Source: an uncultured Marvinbryantia sp.
GTDB lineage: Bacteria; Bacillota; Clostridia; Lachnospirales; Lachnospiraceae
Direction: 5' to 3'
NCBI GenBank assembly: GCA_937915375.1
Contig: CALDMO010000018.1
Location: forward strand, 14,249-78,248
Length of the DNA: 64,000 bases
Position 1 is the first letter of the stretch, and every line of letters starts with the position of its first letter. The position numbers and the translations under genes are program-made. The notes beneath the pieces were generated by a model, which was not told the origin of the DNA, ran no database searches, and saw nothing but the letters and a program-made list of their open reading frames with translations. Of this stretch, positions 54,355-63,493 are shown in pieces.

Positions 54355-55566
54355 GTGCGCATGAAAATATATAAAAGCACGGTTTTTCCATTAATAGTAA
54401 TATTATCTTTAATATCTGCTGTATTTCTAGTAGACTATGTTCCAATTCTGCAATACGCAGATGAGCTTGTGACGATTCTACTGTTGCCATATATGGTCTT
54501 AGGAACAATTAAAAGATGCACATACATAGATAAGTGTATTCGAAATATAATTTTTCTTTTTGTATTAATAGGGCTAATCGGAATTGCTAGTACAGTCCTA
54601 AATAAAGTGCAGCCAGACAAGTTTGCAGTCTGTTTAGACATGCTTACCTTGTCGAAGATTATTATCTGTCCCATAGGAATGTATTTTTTATTGAATGAAC
54701 ACAATAGTGAAGAGATAATTAGAATATTAACACCTATGGCAAAGTTCTTCCTTTGGAGTGGACTGGCTTGTGCAGTTGTTTCGCAATTTTTAAATATTGG
54801 AATGACAGAGTATGAGAGAAATGGCATCAAATCGTTTTACTTTATAGTTGGTTTTCAGCACTTGTTTTCAATTTTAGTTCTTTGCGCTTTGTTGATTATT
54901 TTGTCGAAAAAATACGATTTGAGGTATATTCTAATTGCAATAGTTCAAATGATACTCACCTTAAAAGGACCGTCAATTATATGGTCAGTATCGATTCTGT
55001 TTATATTATACTATTTTAAAAGGGACCGAGAAAAGATTGATAAATGGGTGTATGTTGTGCTACTGCTGTTTTGCATTATTTTCGGACAATTTTAGATACA
55101 AAACTATTTTTTAAATGACACAGCACCTAGACTTGTTCTTTTTAATTATGGATTAAAAACAGCGTTAGCGTATTTTCCATTGGGTAGTGGTTTTGCGACG
55201 TATGGAAGTCCTGTTGCAGCAAGTTACTACTCGCCGTTATATCAGCTCTATGGATTTAATAATAAGTATGGAATGAGTAAAACCGATACCTCTTTTTTAA
55301 ATGACAATTATTGGCCTACTATAATTGGACAGTTCGGTTTTTTTGGCTTGATTATAGCACTTATAATATTTGTGAACTTTTTTTATTTTGTAATGAAATC
55401 GAATTTAAGGAAAGAATTAAAAGCAGTAACAATTTCTTGTTTGTTATTTATTGCGATTCATTCTTTGGGGTCGTCTATTTTTACAACAAATGCGACGCTT
55501 ATATTATTTATAATTATGGTTGTAATAATCAAAATGTATGATACAGAGGTAGAGGAAGGAAGATAA
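54355..55566 (+). pseudogene. wzy: O-antigen/capsule polymerase Wzy, split by an in-frame TAG
   Basis: A polymerase of about 403 codons that would join repeat units at the outer face of the membrane. It has about ten helices and the family's low-similarity architecture, with a large external loop near the end (YSPLYQLYGFNNKYGM). The frame is uninterrupted apart from a single TAG at 55093-55095 after FGQF; coding resumes in the same frame with IQNYFLNDTAPRLVLF. AAAGGAGGG precedes ATG 54355. The first part alone is 246 aa and lacks the loop. Either the gene is inactive or the stop is read through; a sequencing error is possible. Confidence 0.8.
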
Positions 55567-56969
55567 TGTCGAAATATTTATATTTAATAAAAAATATAGG
55601 TGTACTAACCTTAAGTAACTTGGGAAGTAAGATCCTGGCTTTCCTATTAATTCCTCTGTATACGAGTGTTTTGTCTACAGAGCAATACGGTGTATTCGAT
55701 TTAACTCAAACAACTGTATCGCTTTGTATACCTATTTTGTCTATCAATATCAGCAGTGCAGCTTTGAGGTTTGCGTTGGATAAGGATAAAGATAAAAAGG
55801 ATGTATTTAGCGTTGGTATTCTGTACATATTATTTGCTATTATCATATTTTCGAGCGCCTTTATCTGCAATAAATATGTAGGCGCTCTAAATATATTTGT
55901 CGACTATACTGGAATTATTATTTTAATGTTTTCAAGTAACATCCTTTATGATTACTTGTCTCAGTATTGCAGAGGTATAGAAAAAATAACGGATATTGCG
56001 ATTGCTGGCATTATAAGTTCTGTAACGTTATTGGGATCAAATATTATATTTCTTCTCCTCATCAAAGCAGGTTTAGAAGGATATATGTTTGCATATTGCT
56101 TGTCTAATATAATTCCATCCTTCTATTTGATTTTAAAACTGAAATTATGGAGTTATTGGAGAAATCCAAATAATAAAAGAAATCTTCAGAAGGAAATGAC
56201 AGATTACAGTAAACCTCTAGTTGTTGATACGATTTCTTGGTGGATTAATAATGCTTCAGATAGATATATTGTAATGGCATTTTGTGGAGCATCGATAACT
56301 GGTATTTATTCTGTTTCATATAAAATACCTTCCTTACTAAATCTTTTTCAAAATATATTTAATCAAGCGTGGTTATTGTCAGCAGTAAAAGAGAATGATG
56401 AAACTAAGACTACAGATTTTTATGAAAATGTATATAAAATTTACAATACAGGTATGACTGTTGTTTGTTCAGGGTTACTTGTTTTTAATAAATTGATTGC
56501 GAAGATATTGTTTGCAAATGATTTTTATAATGCCTGGAAGTTTGCTCCATTTCTAATGATTTCTGTGGTGTTCGGTGGAATGTGTGGTCTACTGGGGGGG
56601 ATGTTTGCAGCAGTGAAGCAATCTAGAATTAATGCGATGTCTTCATTTTCAGGGGCATGTATCAATATTATGCTGAATATTCCACTAACATTTTTCTTTA
56701 ATGCATTGGGCGCTTCATTTGCTACGCTAATGTCTTATTTTACAGTTTGGCTTATTAGACTTTATAAATCCTATAAACTGTTTGAATTTACTGTTGAAAT
56801 AAAAAAAGACGCTCTCAACTATTTTGTACTATTACTGCAAGCGGTAGTGCAAATTGCTGGGCTAAGCTTGTTGAGAGAGACTTTCATTGAAATTATATTA
56901 TTTGTATTAGTGTTATATTTTTCTAGGAATAATTTTATGTTACTGTTAAATAAATTGCTTAAAAGGTAA
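55566..56969 (+). CDS. wzx: Flippase Wzx (polysaccharide transporter)
   Basis: A 467-aa membrane protein with 12 or more helices of the MOP superfamily. It moves the lipid-linked repeat unit to the outer face. The N-terminal SNLGSKILAFLLIPLYTSVL and the ISWWINNASDRYIVMAF segment are typical. Its ATG shares a base with the Wzy stop, as usual for a Wzx/Wzy pair. A run of seven G near residue 344 (LLGGMF) is in frame here. Confidence 0.88.
   Translation: MSKYLYLIKNIGVLTLSNLGSKILAFLLIPLYTSVLSTEQYGVFDLTQTTVSLCIPILSINISSAALRFALDKDKDKKDVFSVGILYILFAIIIFSSAFICNKYVGALNIFVDYTGIIILMFSSNILYDYLSQYCRGIEKITDIAIAGIISSVTLLGSNIIFLLLIKAGLEGYMFAYCLSNIIPSFYLILKLKLWSYWRNPNNKRNLQKEMTDYSKPLVVDTISWWINNASDRYIVMAFCGASITGIYSVSYKIPSLLNLFQNIFNQAWLLSAVKENDETKTTDFYENVYKIYNTGMTVVCSGLLVFNKLIAKILFANDFYNAWKFAPFLMISVVFGGMCGLLGGMFAAVKQSRINAMSSFSGACINIMLNIPLTFFFNALGASFATLMSYFTVWLIRLYKSYKLFEFTVEIKKDALNYFVLLLQAVVQIAGLSLLRETFIEIILFVLVLYFSRNNFMLLLNKLLKR
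56594..56600 (+). repeat. Homopolymer tract G7 inside wzx
   Basis: Seven G in CTG GGG GGG ATG of the flippase. Shorter than the G11, so less prone to slip. Confidence 0.8.
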
Positions 56970-56983
56970 AATGAGGTGTAGGT

Positions 56984-57892
56984 GTGGACAGTCAAAAAAT
57001 AAAGAGAGCTCTACAGGAAGGAAATCTGAAATATAGGATAGTTACGGAAATTCTTAATTTATTCGGGTATTCTAACAGAAACATTGCAGGGCTTGAAATA
57101 AAAAATAAGGTCTATCAATATTTAGATAAGAACTATAGTCGTAAGATAGGTGAATTCTTATATAAAAAAGCGGAAGAATGTGACGCTAGTGGAGATAAAT
57201 ATATTTGGATCTGCTGGTTTCAAGGAATGGAAAATGCTCCGGAATTAGTTAAAAGATGTTATGCGTCGGTTAAACGGAATATGCCGGATAAAGAGATAAT
57301 TGTCATCACAAAGGAAAACATGGATCAGTATGTTAACTTCCCGGACCATATTCTAAAAAAATGGAAGAGGGGATTAATTACTGATACGAAAATGTCGGAT
57401 TTTCTTAGGATGGAGTTGCTGATTCGCTACGGCGGTCTTTGGATGGATAGCACCATTTTTCTATCTGGGCCAATTCCTGATTGGGTCTATGAAAAAGATA
57501 TTTTCATGTATGCTATTGATGATTCTGAGGATATAACTAGAGTTTATAATAATTATTTTATATATTCCAAAAGAGATTATCCGATTCTTAAAACTTTGAG
57601 GGACATTAATTATTACTATTGGGAAAAAGAAAATAAAGTAAGAGACTATTTCCAATGGCACTTATTTACAACACTGGTAATTCCGTACTATAAAGATTTG
57701 TTTGAAGACATAGTGTTTATGCCAGATGCAATTTCGCACATGCTTGGAAAAGTCTTCTTTAAGAAATATGAAAAGGGTTATTGGGAAACACTGAAAAAAA
57801 TAACTCCAATCCATAAGTTATCAAATAAATACCTTATTCCAAAAGATTATTCACAAACATATTATGAGATGTTTAAAGAGGGAAAATTATAA
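56984..57892 (+). CDS. Capsular polysaccharide synthesis protein (Caps_synth/GT32-like)
   Basis: A 302-aa glycosyltransferase-like protein. The pattern IWICWFQGMENAPELVKRCY and SDFLRMELLIRYGGLWMDST, with the metal-binding D-X-T/D region, is typical of the Caps_synth family. It starts with GTG at 56984 with GAGGTG upstream. It shares one base with the next gene (TAATG). The sugar is unknown. Confidence 0.82.
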   Translation: MDSQKIKRALQEGNLKYRIVTEILNLFGYSNRNIAGLEIKNKVYQYLDKNYSRKIGEFLYKKAEECDASGDKYIWICWFQGMENAPELVKRCYASVKRNMPDKEIIVITKENMDQYVNFPDHILKKWKRGLITDTKMSDFLRMELLIRYGGLWMDSTIFLSGPIPDWVYEKDIFMYAIDDSEDITRVYNNYFIYSKRDYPILKTLRDINYYYWEKENKVRDYFQWHLFTTLVIPYYKDLFEDIVFMPDAISHMLGKVFFKKYEKGYWETLKKITPIHKLSNKYLIPKDYSQTYYEMFKEGKL

Positions 57893-58968
57893 TGAGGGGG
57901 GGAAAAATAAATAATCGTAATTCTAATATAGATATGATTAGAATTGTTGCAATGTTGCTGGTAGTTGCATTACATTGCATGGATTACGGCGGTTTTATAA
58001 AATTGAGCGAAGCCAATCTGTTTCTTTCTCTATTTGTGTCACTTAATCATACAATTTCGATTTGTGCTGTTAATTGTTTTGCCTTGATTTCGGGCTACCT
58101 ATTAACAGATGGTAAAAAGCGTTGGAATAAATTAGCAGGCTTGTGGGTGGAAGTTTGCTTTTATTCCGCTTTCTTTGCAGTACTGTTCAATATTGTATTC
58201 CCCCAAAAAGTTACATTACTATCTGTGTGCAAAAGCTTCTTTCCGATATCAACAAACCAGTATTGGTATTTCACGGCTTATGTTGGGCTATTCTTTTTGA
58301 TGCCTACTCTCAATGCAATTGTTACATCTCGTTCTGAACAGGAATTTAAAAAGGATATATTTAATGTTGTTTTGTTGTTTTCGCTTTATGCTTTTTTTAT
58401 AAAGGATGATATTTTTTTCTTGAATCGAGGCTTTTCAGTATGGTGGCTTGCGATAGTATATATACTTGGTGCTGGAATCAAGAAATATAGAATGGAAGAA
58501 AGATTTAGTAGACAGACGTTACAGCTCCTTTTGATTAGTGATGTATTGATTACATCTGTGCTAAAACTACTGATGCAGAAATGTGGGATAAATATATGGG
58601 GACGATTGTACTCTTATAATGCACCGAATATCATTTTTATGGCAGTTGTTCTTTTTATGTTGTTTCTGAAAATTGATTTTAAAAATTTTTTGCTCAAGGA
58701 AAAGGGACTTAGAATACTTTCATCTGCGACATTTGGTGTTTATTTAATCCATAATAATAACTACTTTACCGACTTGGTATTTAAAAATATATTCATTAAT
58801 GTTCCGACTGACAATGTAATAATATTTATTTTATGCTTTTATTTTTCTATTGCTTCTGTTTACGCTACGTGTACAGTGATAGAATTACTAAGAATTAGAT
58901 TTTTCTGTGCTATAAAAGGATGCTTCGCTTTGGCTTCTAAGACAAAGAGCAATTTGCTGGATAATTAA
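57892..58968 (+). CDS. Acyltransferase family 3 with a G-tract at its start
   Basis: A 358-aa polytopic membrane acyltransferase, the second of the locus. Family marks are NIDMIRIVAMLLVVALHCMD with the catalytic His and a row of about ten helices; the end is more divergent. The first codons are ATG AGG GGG GGA, a run of seven G directly after the start codon. Loss or gain of a G would break translation from this ATG; the next in-frame Met is at codon 15 of the normal frame. The gene overlaps the previous stop by one base. Confidence 0.82.
   Translation: MRGGKINNRNSNIDMIRIVAMLLVVALHCMDYGGFIKLSEANLFLSLFVSLNHTISICAVNCFALISGYLLTDGKKRWNKLAGLWVEVCFYSAFFAVLFNIVFPQKVTLLSVCKSFFPISTNQYWYFTAYVGLFFLMPTLNAIVTSRSEQEFKKDIFNVVLLFSLYAFFIKDDIFFLNRGFSVWWLAIVYILGAGIKKYRMEERFSRQTLQLLLISDVLITSVLKLLMQKCGINIWGRLYSYNAPNIIFMAVVLFMLFLKIDFKNFLLKEKGLRILSSATFGVYLIHNNNYFTDLVFKNIFINVPTDNVIIFILCFYFSIASVYATCTVIELLRIRFFCAIKGCFALASKTKSNLLDN
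57896..57902 (+). repeat. Homopolymer tract G7 at the acyltransferase start
   Basis: Seven G in codons 2-4 of the acyltransferase. Its place right behind the start codon resembles contingency loci. Confidence 0.85.
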
Positions 58969-59118
58969 GGCGAATTTATCGTGATTGTTAGCATATAGTG
59001 CTCAAACCTAACCCTGGTCAATTTACCGGTATTAAAAATCGGTCGTATCGAGAAATAATCATCAGAAATTAATTGAAGTTAGAGTAAAAATGTGAAAATA
59101 AGAAAAGAGGAAGAAATT

Positions 59119-60021
59119 ATGAAAACAACATTACTTATCATGGCAGCCGGTATCGGTAGCCGCTTTGGAACAGGAATCAAGCAGTTGGAGCCGGTGGATG
59201 CTTCTAATCACATCATCATGGACTATTCAATCCATGATGCAATTGAGGCTGGATTCAATCATGTAGTATTTATCATCCGCAAGGATATCGAGAAAGAGTT
59301 CAAAGAGGTCATCGGTGATCGCATTGCCTCCATTTGCTCTTCTCATAATGTAACTGTAGACTACGCTTTCCAGGATATCAGCGATATCCCGGGAATTCTG
59401 CCGGAAGGTCGTACGAAACCTTGGGGAACCGGTCAGGCCGTCCTTGCAGCGAAAAATGTGATTGATACTCCGTTCATTGTGATCAATGCAGATGATTACT
59501 ATGGAAAGGAAGGCTTCAAGGCGGTTCATGAGTATCTGGTGAATGGCGGCAAGTCCTGCATGGCTGGTTTCGTTCTGAAGAACACGCTGTCTGATAATGG
59601 CGGTGTGACCCGTGGCATCTGCAAGATGGACGATCAGAATAATCTGACTGAGGTTGTAGAGACCAAGAATATTGTAAAAACTGCAACTGGGGCAGAAGCA
59701 GACGGCATAGCTGTGGATGTGAATTCTCTGGTATCCATGAATATGTGGGGATTGACTCCTGATTTTCTTACTACATTGGAAGAAGGCTTCAAAGAGTTCT
59801 TTGAGAAAGAAGTGCCGGGTAATCCTCTGAAAGCAGAGTATCTGATTCCCATCTTTATCGGTGAACTGTTGGAGCAGGGAAAGATGTCTGTGAAGGTTCT
59901 AAAAACGAACGATACCTGGTACGGAATGACCTACCATGAGGATGTCGCAGCCGTAAAGGACAGTTTCAAGGAGATGCTGGAGAACGGCGTGTATAAGGCT
60001 GACTTGTTCAGTGATCTGTAA
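59119..60021 (+). CDS. Sugar nucleotidyltransferase
   Basis: A 300-aa nucleotidyltransferase of the GT-A-like NTP-transferase family. The nucleotide loop is LLIMAAGIGSRFGTGIKQL (about 4-22), then VINADDYYGKEGF with the metal-binding Asp and PWGTGQAVLAAKNV. It makes an activated sugar for a transferase in this locus; the exact sugar is open. The open frame begins nine codons earlier, but AGAGGA fits ATG 59119. Codon use is again richer in C than the genes before it. Confidence 0.85.
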   Translation: MKTTLLIMAAGIGSRFGTGIKQLEPVDASNHIIMDYSIHDAIEAGFNHVVFIIRKDIEKEFKEVIGDRIASICSSHNVTVDYAFQDISDIPGILPEGRTKPWGTGQAVLAAKNVIDTPFIVINADDYYGKEGFKAVHEYLVNGGKSCMAGFVLKNTLSDNGGVTRGICKMDDQNNLTEVVETKNIVKTATGAEADGIAVDVNSLVSMNMWGLTPDFLTTLEEGFKEFFEKEVPGNPLKAEYLIPIFIGELLEQGKMSVKVLKTNDTWYGMTYHEDVAAVKDSFKEMLENGVYKADLFSDL

Positions 60022-60027
60022 ACGACG

Positions 60028-60639
60028 ATGAAAGAAACGATTGATTTACTCGGAAAGATCATCACAAACATCCTGACTGCGCTATATGAGCCGTTTGGCT
60101 TTTCGCTTCTTCTTTCCTTTTTGGCCATGTTTTTCTATCTTTATGCTTATGAGCCAATACATGCAGGCAAAGGCTGGAAGAATGCCATAGTGACCTGGTA
60201 TCAGAAGTTCAAAGAGAGCGTGTTCTTCCGGAGGTTGTTTTTCTTAGCTTTTGTGACCTCACTTATTCTGTTCCGAACCCTGTTAAACCGTCAGCTGTGG
60301 ATGAATCCTTTATCCGATGTTATGGGCGGTTGGGGCATCTGGGAGACAGTGAATGGTGAACAGCAACTGACCACCGAGTGCATCGAGAACGTAATCATGA
60401 TGATGCCTTTTTCAGCAGTAGTGATGTGGACATTCGGAGAGAAGATAGGAAACAGCTGGAAAAAGATCCTGTGGCAAAGCGAAAAGATAGCGTTCATCTT
60501 CTCAATAAGCATTGAGATGCTGCAGTTGTTGCTTCGCTTGGGAACATTCCAGCTATCAGATATCTTCTATAACACAGTAGGTGGAATAATTGGCGGATTG
60601 ATGTATTGTGCAGTGATGAAGGCAAGAAAACGTATGTAA
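60028..60639 (+). CDS. VanZ-like membrane protein
   Basis: A 203-aa protein with about five helices. The VanZ landmarks are ECIENVIMMMPFSAVVMW, SISIEMLQLLLRLGTFQLSD and NTVGGIIGGLMY. Family members occur next to cell-wall and capsule genes; the biochemical role is uncertain. It follows the nucleotidyltransferase by six bases, so it is coexpressed. Confidence 0.85.
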   Translation: MKETIDLLGKIITNILTALYEPFGFSLLLSFLAMFFYLYAYEPIHAGKGWKNAIVTWYQKFKESVFFRRLFFLAFVTSLILFRTLLNRQLWMNPLSDVMGGWGIWETVNGEQQLTTECIENVIMMMPFSAVVMWTFGEKIGNSWKKILWQSEKIAFIFSISIEMLQLLLRLGTFQLSDIFYNTVGGIIGGLMYCAVMKARKRM

Positions 60640-60663
60640 AACTGGATGAAATAGTGATATACT

Positions 60664-60745
60664 GGGAGCGGTAGCTCCCATGCTGCTCTATAAATAATCA
60701 CACACCTCTCCGTGGTGAGCAGCAGGCAACGATCTATTATGATCG
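60664..60745 (+). other. Three consecutive hairpins before an unknown gene
   Basis: GGGAGC-GGTA-GCTCCC (60664-60679), then TGCTGCTC paired with GAGCAGCA (60681-60688 with 60717-60724, 28-base loop), then CGATC-TATTAT-GATCG (60730-60745). They sit between the VanZ gene and the ribosome site of the next gene. They may be a structured leader, a small RNA or a degraded mobile-element end. Confidence 0.5.
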
Positions 60746-60780
60746 GCTGAGATGTGAGTAAAGATAAGGAGGTTTTGCGT

Positions 60781-61833
60781 ATGAGTTTTCTTGATATTCC
60801 AGAAGGAACAGATGTAATTGAAGTTAGAAAACAAATAAATCAGATGCTATCAGAGGCGAGAAAAAGCGCAAAACCGACAAAATGTATTTTGTGTGGAAAT
60901 ACCCAGACCAGTTTTTGCAATTCCCATTCTGTTCCACAATTAGCATTGCGACCGATAGCAGATAATGGAATGGTTCTACATGCTTCGGCGGCAATGGGAT
61001 TTGATGAAGAAATTGTGGACATTGAAAATGGTGTCAATAAGTCAGGGACATTTAATTATATATGCAGAAGATGTGATGGAACATTTTTCCAGGATTACGA
61101 GAATGAAGCTAATTTGATTAAAAATCCAACAGATAAAATGTTGGCAGAGATAGCGGTGAAGGATATGCTGCTATTGATGAGTAAGAGAGCAACAGAAAAA
61201 GAACTTGCTAAAATTCAGCAGAAAAAGTTTTCCTGTTTTGATAATGTTGAAGATTTAATTGGATTAAAAGAACTTGATGCGGATGAATTTGAGGAGGAAA
61301 TGCTTTTCCACAAGGGTATTGCAGATCGGAATGAAACAGGCGGATATCAGGTTCTATTTTGGAAAGTTCTGCCGTATGTAATTCCAATTGCAGCACAGTC
61401 AGCAATAGCACTTCCATCGGATATGGAAGGGAAAAAGGTTAATGATGTGTATGATTATAATTCGAATATTAGAATGCAGTACATGCATCTTTGCTTTTTT
61501 CCATTGAAGAATCAAAGTGTTGTGTTGGCTTTTTATCACAAACGTGATAAGTTCTACAGAAGCCTTAGACACCAAATTAACTCAAGTTCGGAAGATAAAG
61601 TATTAAAATATCTGAACTACTTGTTGTTTGCACACACAGAAAATTACTTCATTTCCAAAAGTGTGAAACAAGAAATAGAAAATAGTGATGCTCTTCAAAA
61701 ACTGAGCCAAGAGACCAATGGATTGCCAACGATGGGATATCTCAATTGTGACAATGACTTTGGCGTAGGATATACTCCGGTTACTATGGATGAGATTCCT
61801 GATTTCTTGGATAGCAAATGGGCTGTGGTTTAA
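60781..61833 (+). CDS. Uncharacterised protein with a Cys/His zinc-site (HNH-like) N-terminus
   Basis: A 350-aa protein of no recognised family. Cys35, Cys38, Cys46 and His49 (KCILCG ... FCNSHSVPQ) and Cys95/Cys98 (YICRRCDG) look like a zinc-ribbon with the SH-X-VP segment typical of HNH-endonuclease-like proteins. The rest is mixed helix and strand with no motif I know. AAGGAGG at 60766-60772 supports ATG 60781. It stands in an accessory region next to broken genes. Defence-associated function is possible but only a guess. Confidence 0.75.
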   Translation: MSFLDIPEGTDVIEVRKQINQMLSEARKSAKPTKCILCGNTQTSFCNSHSVPQLALRPIADNGMVLHASAAMGFDEEIVDIENGVNKSGTFNYICRRCDGTFFQDYENEANLIKNPTDKMLAEIAVKDMLLLMSKRATEKELAKIQQKKFSCFDNVEDLIGLKELDADEFEEEMLFHKGIADRNETGGYQVLFWKVLPYVIPIAAQSAIALPSDMEGKKVNDVYDYNSNIRMQYMHLCFFPLKNQSVVLAFYHKRDKFYRSLRHQINSSSEDKVLKYLNYLLFAHTENYFISKSVKQEIENSDALQKLSQETNGLPTMGYLNCDNDFGVGYTPVTMDEIPDFLDSKWAVV

Positions 61834-61903
61834 TGACAGTATTACCCTCACACCAACACAGTGCTATACTTAAACAACTATAAAAGGAAAGAGGTCATCA
61901 CCT

Positions 61904-62154
61904 ATGCCCAGAACGAAAGGCAGCAAAAAACGTCCCAAAACTAATATCACCAAAGACTACGCATCCCAGATCGCAGAGAAGCAGGAGACTATTGCGTCTC
62001 TGAATACCGAGATCACTTCCATCACTGCCAACATTGACACTTTGAAGGCTGATTTGAAAGAGAAGAAGCTAAGAAGACCGAAGCAGAGGCTGTGCTGAAG
62101 AAATTGCTGGCAAGCGGGATGAGTGCGGACGAGATTCTGGAAAAGCTGAAATAA
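61904..62154 (+). pseudogene. Frameshifted small coiled-coil gene
   Basis: Starts MPRTKGSKKRPKTNITKDYA and continues as a helix rich in Glu, Ile and Lys (IAEKQETIASLNTEI...), then a shift near 62065 and an early stop (KLRRPKQRLC). In the next frame the sequence continues KTEAEAVLKKLLASGMSADE and ILEKLK to the TAA at 62152-62154, the usual ending of this small Lachnospiraceae coiled-coil family. The middle of the coiled coil may also be deleted. The function of the family is unknown. Confidence 0.65.
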
Positions 62155-62171
62155 ACAAGAACCAAAAAAAT

Positions 62172-62220
62172 AAATGCCGTGTGGACAAACTGAACTCCAG
62201 GAGTTCGCACGGTATTTTTT
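62172..62220 (+). terminator. Terminator after the coiled-coil gene
   Basis: AATGCCGTGTG pairs with CGCACGGTATT with G-T pairs, with an inner GAACTCC/GGAGTTC stem, followed by six T. Confidence 0.75.
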
Positions 62221-62289
62221 GAAGGTTTCCGTATAGTTTATAACGAAAATAAAAGAAGAACAAAATTTAAAGAAATGGAGCGTGAGAAA

Positions 62290-62673
62290 ATGAATTTATC
62301 AAAAATACATCATATTGCAATCATCGTATCTGACTATGAAGCAGCTAAGGATTTCTATGTGAACAAGCTGGGATTCTCTGTCATCAGAGAAAACTATCGC
62401 CCAGAGCGTAAAGACTGGAAGCTGGATCTGCGTGTTAACGAACACACAGAGCTGGAGATTTTTGCAGAAGAAACCCCGCCGAAGCGTGTGAACCGCCCGG
62501 AGGCCTGTGGGCTGCGTCACCTTGCATTTTGTGTGGAGAGCGTGGAGCAGACAGTGAATGAGTTGGCAGAGGTAGGAATTGAATGTGAGCCAATTCGTGT
62601 GGATGATTACACCGGCAAGAAGATGACTTTCTTCCATGACCCGGACGGACTGCCGTTGGAGCTGCATGAGTAA
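62290..62673 (+). CDS. VOC-family glyoxalase-like protein
   Basis: A 127-aa metalloprotein of the vicinal oxygen chelate fold. The start MNLSKIHHIAIIVSDYEAAK holds the first metal His, ELEIFAEE a central Glu, GLRHLAFCVE the third, and FFHDPDGLPLELHE the last. It is most like the YaeR/SMU1112c group. GGAG at 62277-62280 fits ATG 62290 better than the ATG at 62275. Substrate unknown. The stop overlaps the next gene. Confidence 0.85.
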   Translation: MNLSKIHHIAIIVSDYEAAKDFYVNKLGFSVIRENYRPERKDWKLDLRVNEHTELEIFAEETPPKRVNRPEACGLRHLAFCVESVEQTVNELAEVGIECEPIRVDDYTGKKMTFFHDPDGLPLELHE

Positions 62674-63448
62674 AATGAAGAAAACAAGAAAACCAGGCGG
62701 TGGCCGGAAGAAGTTGAAGCCAGAGTACGATGCCGGGAAAAATCTGAAAGAGCAGATGGAAAGTGCTGTGGCACTTTATGATGCTGAGATGTCCTTGCAG
62801 GCCATCGGCGATGCTCTGGCTCTAAACCCCATCAAGGTACGGAAGCTGCTCATCACGGCAGGTGTGTATGAATCAGAAGTGGCGGAAAAAGTAAAAAACA
62901 CTTTTGAAGAATACCGAGAAACACAGGACTACAAAACCTCCATACTCTCAACTGCAAACACCCTGAAACTTTCCAAAGCCTCTGTTACCTCGTATCTGCC
63001 TTATAAAAAGGGCGTGTACTACCCAAGTACTGCATCCAAAGAGAAGATTAGTGTCGGAGCAGAGCGGCAGCGGAGATACAGAGCAATGAAGCGGTGGAGG
63101 GTTGATCCGACAGAAGAAAACTTCTGGGGCATGGTTGTGTCCTATGCCGGGGTAGGATTTAAAACCTACTCTGGATTGCCATTCTCTTACGAAATTAAAA
63201 AAGGCAGGAACGGTGAGTACACGAAAGAGCTGTGGATTGACCGACGGGAGAATAGTAAAAGCCTGGCATGGAGTTCTATAGTTTTGGCGCTGAAGAATAT
63301 TAAAGGGGAGGTAGTAGACCGCCCGAAAGCTCTGGGTGATATCCGGGGCGTGACCTACATATACGGAATGTTCTATCGGTTCGGGCTAATCGATGTGCCG
63401 GACAAGGTAAAGGAGAAGATGGGCCGTCCAAAAGACCGCAAAAAATAG
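62666..63448 (+). CDS. HTH-containing protein of unknown function
   Basis: A 260-aa basic protein. Residues about 35-65 read ALYDAEMSLQAIGDALALNP, then a likely recognition helix IKVRKLLITAGVYES, a helix-turn-helix. A second HTH-like part follows (LSTANTLKLSKASVTSYLPY), then KGVYYP. The C-terminal half (WGMVVSYAGVGFKTYSGLPF) has an alpha/beta look. The start ATG 62666 overlaps the VOC stop. Similar proteins are common in Lachnospiraceae accessory DNA; the role is not known. Confidence 0.7.
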   Translation: MSKMKKTRKPGGGRKKLKPEYDAGKNLKEQMESAVALYDAEMSLQAIGDALALNPIKVRKLLITAGVYESEVAEKVKNTFEEYRETQDYKTSILSTANTLKLSKASVTSYLPYKKGVYYPSTASKEKISVGAERQRRYRAMKRWRVDPTEENFWGMVVSYAGVGFKTYSGLPFSYEIKKGRNGEYTKELWIDRRENSKSLAWSSIVLALKNIKGEVVDRPKALGDIRGVTYIYGMFYRFGLIDVPDKVKEKMGRPKDRKK

Positions 63449-63493
63449 GTTGCTATGTACAGAGGCGTGCGGTAATATGTGCCATAACTGAGG

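Noticed and set aside
55093..55095. TAG in wzy as a pyrrolysine codon
   Set aside because: No Pyl genes are visible and Wzy has no known use of it; a nonsense change is simpler.
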